This document shows positions 1 to 5,266 of a stretch of 7,046 bases of DNA, in pieces; within the stretch, counting starts at the first letter, position 1; each line of letters starts with the position of its first letter. The notes under the pieces are model-generated. The model did not search any database. It worked only from the letters and a program-made list of their open reading frames with translations, and was not told the origin of the DNA. This DNA is from Actinomycetes bacterium (GTDB taxonomy: Bacteria; Actinomycetota; Thermoleophilia; RBG-16-64-13). The translations under genes and the position numbers were made by a program. The stretch is from the NCBI GenBank assembly GCA_021815245.1, contig JAKAHF010000111.1, forward strand, positions 1 through 7,046, read 5' to 3'.

Positions 1-401
1 TCCTGCAATTCCTCGAGAGCCTCGGCCAAGCTCTGAGCCTGCTGCTCTTGCTGTGTGCGGGTGTTCTCGAGCTCGGCGAAGCTGGCATTGATCTTCTCGG
101 CGAGTGCCGACAGCTCGTCGGTGCGGCCCACCGAGATATGAGTGACCTCAGAGCCGGGAACCGCGGGATGAACCTGAGAGGTCAGGTTGGCGAGCCTGCG
201 GAATAGGGCATGGTCGAGGATGAGGCACAGCGACAGGCCCAGGGCGAGGATGAGCCCGATGAGAAGAAGTGTGAAGTAGAGAACGCTCTCAGTCCATCCG
301 CCATCTTTCGCAAAGACGGCCTGCGACACGGCGAATATGGCGACAGCCGCCACCAGAAGGGTGACACCTACCAGCGTGTAGGTCCTGCGACGTAGCGACA
401 A
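1..401 (-). CDS. HAMP-domain membrane sensor protein, N-terminal part (runs off window)
   Basis: This is the N-terminal 133 residues of a membrane signalling protein; the gene continues beyond base 1. I start it at a TTG (399-401) because GGAGG lies 5 nt upstream; no ATG fits this reading frame. It begins MSLRRRTYTLVGVTLLVAAV. Residues about 8-30 and 40-63 are two hydrophobic helices separated by only about ten residues. A HAMP-like linker follows (about 64-113), with the typical second-helix pattern GRTDELSALAEKIN, then a Gln/Glu-rich coiled coil (about 105-133). TM1 and the TM2-HAMP segment resemble CHASE4-type sensors (from memory of the family), but there is no room for the usual extracellular domain. 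The missing C-terminus is probably a histidine kinase, GGDEF or similar output domain, which cannot be decided here. It is transcribed divergently from the LOR/SDH gene. Confidence 0.8.
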   Translation of the reverse strand, partial: MSLRRRTYTLVGVTLLVAAVAIFAVSQAVFAKDGGWTESVLYFTLLLIGLILALGLSLCLILDHALFRRLANLTSQVHPAVPGSEVTHISVGRTDELSALAEKINASFAELENTRTQQEQQAQSLAEALEELQ

Positions 402-411
402 AGAGGCCTCC

Positions 412-439
412 CGTATGAATCCAAAGGAAGACGCGTCAA
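412..439 (-). promoter_or_regulatory. Weak candidate sigma-70-like promoter for the membrane sensor
   Basis: On the minus strand a near-consensus TTGACG (plus 434-439) lies 16 bp upstream of CATACG (plus 412-417), which keeps three of six -10 bases. The implied transcription start would be only a few bases before the TTG start and would cut into the Shine-Dalgarno sequence. The call is therefore tentative, and the true promoter may lie further up in the 110-bp divergent region. Confidence 0.2.
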
Positions 440-500
440 TCCGCGTTCTACCAGCGGTTATCGGCGGCGAAGGGGTCCGACTTGAGTGTGCATAAACCGC

Positions 501-513
501 TAGAATCAGTGCA
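501..513 (+). promoter_or_regulatory. -10 element of a probable leaderless promoter for the LOR/SDH gene
   Basis: TAGAAT at 501-506 is followed by exactly six bases before the A of the ATG at 513. Transcription starting about 7 nt after the -10 box would begin at the start codon itself. No purine-rich Shine-Dalgarno sequence lies in the 20 bases before this ATG, whereas other genes in the window have clear ones. TANNNT-N6-ATG spacing is the known signature of leaderless transcripts in actinobacteria. No good -35 is present at 17 bp, which is common for such promoters. Confidence 0.55.
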
Positions 514-1757
514 TGAATACCTATGAGGACATCAGGCTCGAGGGGCACATCATCGACTCACTGCTTCTGCCTCGTGTTCTCGACGACATTCTCGACAACG
601 GCGGTGAGTACCGCATCCTGCGTTTTCGCATGGGCCGCGAGAAGGACGACCAGTCGCTCGCGCTCCTGCGCGTCAGCGCACCGAGCGACGACCAACTCCA
701 AGCCATCCTCCATCTGCTTCAGCAACACGGCGTGGAGCTCGTCGAGCAGAACGACGCCAAGCTGGAGCCCGCTCCCCGCGACGGGGTCTTTCCTCCCGAC
801 TTCTATTCGACGACCAATCTCGAGACGTTCGTCCGTTTCGACGGACACTGGATTGCCGTGCAATTCCCGGAAATGGACTGCGGAATCGTGATCGACAGAG
901 AGGCCGGCACCGCCGCTACCGTCCCGCTGATCCAGGTCAAGAAGGGCGACCTCATCGTAGTGGGTGTGCACGGCATCAGGGCGGTCCCGCTGGGTCGCGA
1001 CCGCGCCTCGAGGGCCTTCGAGTTCATGGGCTCGGCGGTGTCGTCGGAGAAACCGAAGCGCTTGGTCGTGGCCAAAGTCGCCCGCCTCATGCATGAGTCG
1101 CGGCGGCAGGGCAAGAAGATCATCGCCGTACTGGGTCCGGCCATCGTGCACACCGGCGCCGCTCCCGCATTCGCCCGCTTGGTCGCCGACGGGTGGGTCG
1201 ACGTGGTCTTCGGCGGCAACGCGGTGGCCACGCACGACATCGAATCGGCTTTCTACAACACTTCGTTGGGCATCAACCTATCGGAGGGTGAGTCGGTCGA
1301 GGGAGGCCACGAGCACCACCTGCGGGCGATCAACCGCATCAGGGCCTGCGGCGGCATACGCGAAGCGGTCGAGCAGGAGGTGCTGACCTCGGGTCTCTTC
1401 TACGAGATCGTCCGCCACAAGGTGCCGTACATTCTGGCCGGGTCGATCCGTGACGACGGACCCCTGCCCGACGTGGTGACCGACGCGGTAGAAGCCCAGC
1501 AACTCATGCGCGAGCACGTGCGCGGCGCGGGGTTCTGCCTCATGCTCTGCACGATGCTCCACAGCATCGCGACAGGCAACCTGCTCCCCGCCTCGGTGGC
1601 CACCGTTTGCGTCGACATCAACCCGGCGGTCGTGACCAAGCTGTCCGACCGCGGCAGTTTCCAGACGATAGGCATCGTGACCGACGTGGGCTTGTTCCTC
1701 GACGAACTCGTGACGGAACTAGAGCTGGTGACCACGCCGGCAAACAGCGAAGGGTAA
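513..1757 (+). CDS. LOR/SDH (TIGR00300) family protein, putative ornithine cyclodeaminase-type enzyme
   Basis: A 414-aa protein of the family named after the conserved region of plant lysine-oxoglutarate reductase/saccharopine dehydrogenase. Residues 1 to about 100 form the Saccharop_dh_N-like domain (VLDDILDNGGEYRILRF). The family signature around FYSTTNLET (about 98-106) follows. The C-terminal nucleotide-binding half carries AVLGPAIVHTGAAPAFARLV (205-224), VFGGNAVATHDIE (232-244), GHEHHLRAINRIRACGG (265-281) and VDINPAVVTKLSDRG (367-381). The length fits stand-alone archaeal and bacterial members. Related domains in an archaeal protein and at the C-terminus of cyanobacterial ArgZ/AgrE act on ornithine as NAD-dependent cyclodeaminases, so conversion of ornithine to proline plus ammonia is the leading guess; the substrate is not proven here. 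The N-terminal guanidine-removing domain of ArgZ is absent. The start is supported by the leaderless promoter. A 45-aa membrane-protein gene follows in the same direction. Confidence 0.87.
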   Translation: MNTYEDIRLEGHIIDSLLLPRVLDDILDNGGEYRILRFRMGREKDDQSLALLRVSAPSDDQLQAILHLLQQHGVELVEQNDAKLEPAPRDGVFPPDFYSTTNLETFVRFDGHWIAVQFPEMDCGIVIDREAGTAATVPLIQVKKGDLIVVGVHGIRAVPLGRDRASRAFEFMGSAVSSEKPKRLVVAKVARLMHESRRQGKKIIAVLGPAIVHTGAAPAFARLVADGWVDVVFGGNAVATHDIESAFYNTSLGINLSEGESVEGGHEHHLRAINRIRACGGIREAVEQEVLTSGLFYEIVRHKVPYILAGSIRDDGPLPDVVTDAVEAQQLMREHVRGAGFCLMLCTMLHSIATGNLLPASVATVCVDINPAVVTKLSDRGSFQTIGIVTDVGLFLDELVTELELVTTPANSEG

Positions 1758-1780
1758 GCGCGACCACAAGGGGGACACAC

Positions 1781-1918
1781 ATGGGCTTCAGGGCAGGGGA
1801 CGACACCGAGGCTGCCAAGAGCGGCACGTCGAAGAAGAGTGTCTACCTCATCTTGGCCGGAATCGTGGTTGGCGGCGCCGCGGCCATTTGGCGGTGGGTG
1901 CGCAAGCTGCCGAAGTAG
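1781..1918 (+). CDS. 45-aa single-pass membrane microprotein
   Basis: The ORF starts at ATG 1781 with a good ribosome binding site, AAGGGGGA, ending 5 nt upstream, and stops with TAG at 1916-1918. It encodes a polar N-terminus (MGFRAGDDTEAAKSGTSKK) and then one hydrophobic helix (about residues 20-38, rich in Gly/Ala/Val/Ile). It ends with a positively charged, Trp-containing tail (WRWVRKLPK). The positive tail suggests the C-terminus faces the cytoplasm. The ORF begins 23 nt after the LOR/SDH stop and is followed by a strong hairpin, so the two probably share a transcript. I do not recognise the family. A longer in-frame reading from 1607 exists but overlaps the LOR/SDH coding region and has no visible RBS. 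Confidence 0.65.
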   Translation: MGFRAGDDTEAAKSGTSKKSVYLILAGIVVGGAAAIWRWVRKLPK

Positions 1919-1946
1919 CTGCGACGGGAGGTCCGAGTATAGACCG

Positions 1947-1970
1947 GTGGGCGCGCAGACGCGCGCCCAC
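1947..1970. terminator. Perfect 10-bp hairpin between convergent genes (U-less terminator)
   Basis: GTGGGCGCGC (1947-1956), loop AGAC, GCGCGCCCAC (1961-1970): ten uninterrupted base pairs, almost all G-C. It lies 28 nt after the stop of the microprotein and about 25 nt beyond the stop of the convergent HTH gene, so it can serve both transcripts. No T-run follows on either strand. Such U-less hairpins are common in GC-rich bacteria, but termination itself is inferred. Confidence 0.6.
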
Positions 1971-1994
1971 ACGCTCACCGGTTATGGGGCATCG

Positions 1995-2582
1995 CTAGTC
2001 GCCCAAGGACCGTGAAGGTCCTTCCTCTTGGCCACACCGAGCGCATCTCACTCCGAGGAGAAGCTGGGGTGGCACCTCGAGGACCTCAGCCACATTCATC
2101 ACTCCATCGATCGTGATCTGCTCGATGAAGTCCGGGTTGTCCTCTATGGCCTTGTGCTCCGCCATCACTCTCTCCGCCCATTCCGGGTCGCGAGCATCAG
2201 CTCTACTGTGTTCGGCATACCATTGCGTCCACCCGAGTTTCGCGAACAGATCATCCCTAGAGAGGCCCAGTTCTTCCCGTCGGCTCCTGATGATCTCGTT
2301 GCGGGGAAGGCTGGCCAACTCGCGCCACGGTTCCAAGTCCTTCGCGCAGAAGACGCACTCCAGTCCAAGAACGTCCAGCAGATTCAGTTCGAGGGCATCG
2401 ACGACCCGCTTGATGATCCAAAGATCCCGTCCTCTGTAGAACTCGAAATCGTCCGCGCTCTGTACGAGGTGGTCCGTATCTGTGCCTACTTGCGCACGAT
2501 CCTCCACGTCCTCGACGTTGAGGCCCAGCTCAACCATCCTTCGCCGGAACATGGCGGCGACCTCGCCGCTGCTTCTTGCCAT
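1995..2582 (-). CDS. Double helix-turn-helix protein with two CxxC pairs (paralogue C)
   Basis: A 195-aa probable DNA-binding protein, start ATG 2580-2582, stop TAG 1995-1997. The start is chosen over the in-frame ATG at 2609 because GGGGGGAAGCAG precedes it and it matches the N-terminus of paralogue A (MARSSGEVAA versus MARTNGAIAA). Unit 1 (about 9-74) has the XRE/Cro-CI pattern: FRRRMVELGLNVEDVEDRAQ, then WIIKRVVDALELNLLDVL. It is followed by C76-x2-C79. Unit 2 (about 93-178) repeats it: IIRSRREELGLSRDDLFAKL, a variable insert, then VMNVAEVLEVPPQLLLG, followed by C180-x2-C183. The linker LASLPRNEII is conserved among the paralogues. Differences from A fall largely at third codon positions of this frame, which supports this strand as coding. 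The cysteines may bind metal or respond to redox (inference). I recognise no named family. Confidence 0.75.
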   Translation of the reverse strand: MARSSGEVAAMFRRRMVELGLNVEDVEDRAQVGTDTDHLVQSADDFEFYRGRDLWIIKRVVDALELNLLDVLGLECVFCAKDLEPWRELASLPRNEIIRSRREELGLSRDDLFAKLGWTQWYAEHSRADARDPEWAERVMAEHKAIEDNPDFIEQITIDGVMNVAEVLEVPPQLLLGVRCARCGQEEGPSRSLGD

Positions 2583-2690
2583 CTGCTTCCCCCCGGCCAT
2601 GGAACGCACCGTGGCACCTTGTTCGGCTCCGCTGCCTACGCAACCTCCGAACGGTGTTCACCAAACCCGGAGTGGTTTCCGCGACAATGC
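2583..2690 (-). promoter_or_regulatory. Leader of paralogue C, homologous to that of paralogue A; candidate operator
   Basis: This region aligns with 3780-3879 upstream of paralogue A. The most conserved parts on the plus strand are AACCTCCGAA (2642-2651) and TCACCAAACCCGG (2658-2670), matching AACCTCCGAA (3830-3839) and TCACCGAACCCGG (3846-3858). Spacing between the two boxes is the same in both copies (6 bases), while the distance to the start codon differs by 9. The RBS-start block, GGAAGCAGATGGCAAGA, is also shared. Conserved noncoding boxes before duplicated HTH genes suggest a shared promoter/operator, possibly autoregulatory. No clear -10/-35 pair was identified. Confidence 0.45.
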
Positions 2691-2702
2691 TGCCCCTAAC
2701 CG

Positions 2703-3143
2703 TCACTCAGAGACCGTGGGTCCCTTCACGTCGCATTGAGGGTACCTCACGCCGAGAAGAAGTTCGGCCGGTATTTCGACGCCTGCGGCGACCTGCATCA
2801 CTTCATCGAGCGTGAACTCTTCAATAGAATCCGGGCGGTCCTCCATTGTCCTGTGTCGCCTCATGGTGCTCACCACCCATTCGCTGTTCGGATAGTCAGG
2901 GCCGCTGTACTTGGCAAACCGTTCCGTCCATCCAATCTTCGCCAGAAGATCCTCCTGCGAGAGAGCGAGTTCCTCTCGTCTACTTCTAGTGATCTCGTTG
3001 CGGGGAAGTCCAGCCAGGTCGCGCCATTGTTCCAGGTCGTTCACGCAGAAGACGCACTTCAGTTCGAGCAGCTCCAGGAGACTCAATTCGAGGGCGGCAA
3101 CAACCCTCTTGACCTTCCAGAGATCACTATTCTGTATCATCAC
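2703..3143 (-). CDS. N-terminally truncated double-HTH paralogue (paralogue B), possible pseudogene
   Basis: This is the middle of three tandem paralogues, read as 146 aa from GTG 3141-3143 (an ATG follows directly at 3138-3140), stop TGA 2703-2705. From residue 7 (DLWKVKRVVAALELSLLELL) it aligns with residue 53 onward of paralogue C. The first two helices of HTH unit 1 and the normal start are therefore missing, while HTH unit 2 is complete (RSRREELALSQEDLLAKIGW, then VMQVAAGVEIPAELLLG). The first cysteine pair is kept (C30, C33). In the second pair the first cysteine is Tyr (Y134-x2-C137). No strong RBS is present, and the only purine stretch, GAGAG, lies inside a perfect hairpin. The frame is open upstream to the stop codon of paralogue A, in the same frame. 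It is probably a deletion product. It could be silent, internally started, or made as a readthrough tail of A. Confidence 0.55.
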   Translation of the reverse strand: MMIQNSDLWKVKRVVAALELSLLELLELKCVFCVNDLEQWRDLAGLPRNEITRSRREELALSQEDLLAKIGWTERFAKYSGPDYPNSEWVVSTMRRHRTMEDRPDSIEEFTLDEVMQVAAGVEIPAELLLGVRYPQCDVKGPTVSE

Positions 3144-3168
3144 TCTCGGACGCTGCGTGGTCCGAGAG
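3143..3168. terminator. Perfect 9-bp inverted repeat between paralogues A and B
   Basis: CTCTCGGAC (3143-3151), an 8-nt loop, GTCCGAGAG (3160-3168). It lies 33 nt beyond the stop of paralogue A, so it could act as a T-less terminator for A. Its 3' arm on the minus strand contains the only Shine-Dalgarno-like purines before the start of B and touches the GTG start, so it could also block translation of B. Which role applies is inference. Confidence 0.45.
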
Positions 3169-3200
3169 CCGCTGGCGCGCTGCGCGTCCAGCCCTTCTAC

Positions 3201-3779
3201 TCAGTCGCTCGAGGGTTGTGAAGCTCCTTCCTCCCGGGTGCACCGATCGCAACTCACGCCGAGGAGAAGTTGGGGTGGAACCTCTATGCCCTGAGCCACA
3301 TGCATCACGTCGTCGACGCTGAGCTCTTCGATCGAGTCAGGGCTATCCTCCATCGCCCGATAGTCCCTCATGATGTCCTCGACCCAGGGACGATCAGGTC
3401 TGGCGGTCTCGACATACCACTGCATCCATCCGAGCTTGGTGAGAAGATCCAGCTTCGAGAGACCCAGTTCTTCCCGCCTGTGCCTGATGATCTCGTTGCG
3501 GGGAAGGCTGGCCAGATCGCGCCACCGCTCCAGATCCTTCGCGCAGAAGACGCATTTCAGTTCGAGCACGTTGAGGAGCTTGAGTTCAAGGGCGTCAGTA
3601 ACTCGCTTGATGATCCGGAGACCCCAAACCTGGTGGAACTCCGTGTCATCGGCGCTTTCCACGAGATCGTCCAGAGCTGTGCCCACTTGCGCACGAGCGT
3701 CGACCTCTTCCATGTCCAGCCCCAGTTCGTCCATCCTTCGTCGGAAGAGCGCCGCGATTGCGCCGTTTGTTCTTGCCAT
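3201..3779 (-). CDS. Double helix-turn-helix protein with two CxxC pairs (paralogue A)
   Basis: A 192-aa paralogue of the gene at 1995-2582, start ATG 3777-3779 with GGAGG and a 7-nt spacer, stop TGA 3201-3203. HTH unit 1 spans about residues 9-74 (LFRRRMDELGLDMEEVDARA, then IIKRVTDALELKLLNVLELK) followed by C76-x2-C79. Unit 2 spans about 93-175 (IIRHRREELGLSKLDLLTKL, then VMHVAQGIEVPPQLLLG) followed by C177-x2-C180. The patterns match XRE/Cro-CI regulators (RxxREELGLS...; ALxVPxxxLL), though the usual recognition-helix consensus is not obvious. The stretch between the two halves of unit 2 differs in length between A and C, so it is the variable part. The truncated RHS reading frame ends 11 nt upstream, so A could be translationally coupled to it. 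A role as transcriptional regulator is likely; the target is unknown. Confidence 0.75.
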   Translation of the reverse strand: MARTNGAIAALFRRRMDELGLDMEEVDARAQVGTALDDLVESADDTEFHQVWGLRIIKRVTDALELKLLNVLELKCVFCAKDLERWRDLASLPRNEIIRHRREELGLSKLDLLTKLGWMQWYVETARPDRPWVEDIMRDYRAMEDSPDSIEELSVDDVMHVAQGIEVPPQLLLGVSCDRCTREEGASQPSSD

Positions 3780-3879
3780 CTGCTTCCTCCCTACTGGGGA
3801 ATGCGACGTGACAGCTGCTCGGATCTCCGAACCTCCGAAGGACGCTCACCGAACCCGGGGAAGCTTCCGCCTCGACACG
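3780..3879 (-). promoter_or_regulatory. Leader of paralogue A with conserved boxes and a small inverted repeat
   Basis: Homologous to 2583-2690. It contains AACCTCCGAA (3830-3839) and TCACCGAACCCGG (3846-3858). Directly beside the first box is an inverted repeat, TCGGA-TC-TCCGA (3819-3830), which is not preserved in the copy before paralogue C. The 3' end of the truncated RHS frame reads straight through this leader, as expected if the leader came in with the HTH gene and the RHS frame is open there by chance. Confidence 0.4.
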
Positions 3880-5032
3880 GCCCACCAGTCCTGGTCGAGG
3901 CCCCTCGCCCACTGTGTGGCTTTGTGATCGGTACGGCCATAGTGGCACACGTGGTGAAACTCACACTCTGCTGAGTCACGCCGCCCGCTTTGGCCTCGAC
4001 GAGCGTGATGCGCCCGCTGGCGTAGGTGAGGACGAGGCTGCGACCCGATGCGTCGGCGACCGAGTCAAGCGCTCCACCTGCGTAGGTGAGAGTCGTCGCG
4101 TTGCCGTAGCGGTCGGTGATGCCGGTAAGCAGGCCCGTGCTCGAGTAGGCGTAGACCGTCCCGGCCTTGGTTGTGAGCGTGTAGGAGCCGGAGGCCAACT
4201 TGGAGAGGGTGTCGGACACGCCGGCCGGCGGCGTGTAGGTGCCCGTTCCGGTCGATGACGTATATGGAACGGCCTTCCCCGACGTGGAAACGGCGTAGAT
4301 GACGCCTGTCGAAAGGATCTGGGGGCGGGAAGCATAGGCATGAGTCCAGCCGTAGCCGAGGGGCCCCGTTTGCTCTGCATAGTCGGAGTTGTAGGAGCGA
4401 GAGAAGACCAGAGGCAGCCCGATGCCGGGCATGGAAAGGTCGGTGGTCGCCCCCACCCAGGCGCCCGACTGGAGTTCGACCGGGTCGCTGTAGGTGGTGG
4501 GCATAAGTATGAACGGGGGCAGAGTCTTCGGCTCTCTAGTGCCTCCACCCACATAGTGGAAGACCCAGTGCCCGGTGTGAAACTCCTCATAGGCTTCCAG
4601 AGGGTCGCGGCTGTGGGGTCTCACCCGGGGCCAGTAGTTCGAGTAGCTGGACACCGTTATGACCTGCGGCAATCCCGAGCCATACGTGGGCCCGACCACC
4701 TGCCCAGCGCTCACGTGTTCGATGCCCTCGCAATCGGTCCAGTGGTACTCCAACCAGTCAATCGGCTGAGTCGTGACCACGGCGATCTGGGTTCCAGACG
4801 TGCCCGGGTCCTGATCGCGGATGGGTCCCCACATTCCCTCGGTGGCGCCGTGCGGACATAGATGAGGAAAACTCCCATCCCAGCTGAAAGGCGCGGCGTC
4901 GACGATGATCGCGTCCGCGAAGACCGGAGCGGCGAAGAGAAGCAGTGATGCGCAACCCGCGATGAGAACCGCGAGCGCTCGACGCAACCATGACATGTGA
5001 CCCCGTGACGTCTGCAGTTTCGTTCCGCGCAT
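3791..5032 (-). CDS. Truncated secreted RHS/YD-repeat protein (DUF6531-type N-terminus), likely gene remnant
   Basis: A 413-aa ORF. I start it at ATG 5030-5032, which has an excellent RBS (GAGGGGAG about 5 nt upstream), rather than at 5191 or the internal ATG at 4996. Residues 1-39 form a signal peptide (LRRALAVLIAGCASLLLFAA, cleavage probably after VFA). Residues about 40-185 are an unrecognised exported region rich in Trp and His. Residues about 186-240 match the start of RHS-type proteins (DLSMPGIGLPLVFSRSYNS, then GPLGYGWTHAY). Residues about 290-358 hold YD/RHS-like beta repeats (DRYGNATTLTYAGGALDSV; DASGRSLVLTYASGRITLV). After about residue 360 the sequence turns into a non-RHS, Arg/Pro/Gly-rich tail of about 53 residues, overlapping the leader of paralogue A. 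Family members are normally well over 1000 residues with a variable C-terminal toxin, so the core and any toxin/immunity end are missing. It may be exported but is unlikely to work as an RHS effector. Confidence 0.75.
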   Translation of the reverse strand: MRGTKLQTSRGHMSWLRRALAVLIAGCASLLLFAAPVFADAIIVDAAPFSWDGSFPHLCPHGATEGMWGPIRDQDPGTSGTQIAVVTTQPIDWLEYHWTDCEGIEHVSAGQVVGPTYGSGLPQVITVSSYSNYWPRVRPHSRDPLEAYEEFHTGHWVFHYVGGGTREPKTLPPFILMPTTYSDPVELQSGAWVGATTDLSMPGIGLPLVFSRSYNSDYAEQTGPLGYGWTHAYASRPQILSTGVIYAVSTSGKAVPYTSSTGTGTYTPPAGVSDTLSKLASGSYTLTTKAGTVYAYSSTGLLTGITDRYGNATTLTYAGGALDSVADASGRSLVLTYASGRITLVEAKAGGVTQQSVSFTTCATMAVPITKPHSGRGASTRTGGPCRGGSFPGFGERPSEVRRSEQLSRRIPQ

Positions 5033-5092
5033 TCCGTCTCCCCTCGGGCGAATTGTCCGCGTTCTCATCGTTGCCGCAGACCAGAGCGGCAG

Positions 5093-5110
5093 TGCCGTGC
5101 AAGCACGGCA
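5093..5110. repeat. Perfect inverted repeat upstream of the RHS gene
   Basis: TGCCGTGC-AA-GCACGGCA, eight matching bases on each side of AA; as a hairpin, six to seven pairs with a 4-nt loop. It lies 61-78 nt upstream of the RHS start codon. It could be an operator, or a stem in the 5' untranslated region; no T-run supports termination. Confidence 0.4.
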
Positions 5111-5148
5111 GGAAGCGCAGAGAGTCGGCGAAACCGCGACAAGACAGT

Positions 5149-5228
5149 CACGTGACCCCCCCAAAGAAGCTTCCCCAGCAGGCTTGGGCACCTGGCTCGC
5201 AATTCGACCACGAGACCCCCCCCCGAAG
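5149..5228. repeat. Two imperfect direct repeats ending in C-runs, exactly 60 bp apart
   Basis: CACGTGACCCCCCCAAAGAAG (5149-5169) and CACGAGACCCCCCCCCGAAG (5209-5228) share CACG-N-GAC, a run of seven or nine C, and GAAG. Their starts are 60 bp apart, 117 and 177 bp from the RHS start. No third copy was found at the same phase. Function unknown. Confidence 0.4.
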
Positions 5229-5252
5229 TCAACGGCTCGGACGGGGAGTTAG

Positions 5253-5266
5253 GCGGCGAATGCCGC
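5253..5266. repeat. Small hairpin flanked by interleaved complementary blocks
   Basis: GCGGC-GAAT-GCCGC at 5253-5266 is a perfect 5-bp hairpin. Around it, GCTCGG (5235-5240) can pair with CCGAGC (5287-5292), and GGGGAG (5243-5248) with CTCCCC (5307-5312). The two pairings interleave, an order typical of a pseudoknot. In GC-rich DNA this can arise by chance. Confidence 0.25.

Noticed and set aside
558..1235. 225-aa minus-strand ORF inside the LOR/SDH gene
   Set aside because: It is a typical GC-rich antisense frame. The plus-strand LOR/SDH gene is clearly the coding one, with conserved family motifs.
2028..2699. Long plus-strand ORF opposite paralogue C
   Set aside because: It is antisense to the HTH gene. 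No RBS or recognisable domain is seen, and differences between paralogues fit third positions of the minus-strand frame.
2736..3221. Plus-strand ORF opposite paralogue B
   Set aside because: Its similarity to the other plus-strand ORFs simply mirrors the duplicated minus-strand genes; it has no start signal.
3270..3974. 234-aa plus-strand ORF opposite paralogue A and the RHS junction
   Set aside because: It is an antisense shadow: it runs across a coding gene, its leader and a rearrangement junction, and has no domain signal.
3976..4590. 204-aa minus-strand ORF in another frame of the RHS gene
   Set aside because: It is a Pro/Arg/Ser-rich off-frame translation of the RHS coding region with no independent start signal.
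1995..5032. RHS toxin with tandem immunity genes
   Set aside because: The toxin-bearing RHS C-terminus is absent and the tandem genes look like HTH proteins, so a toxin-immunity reading is not supported.
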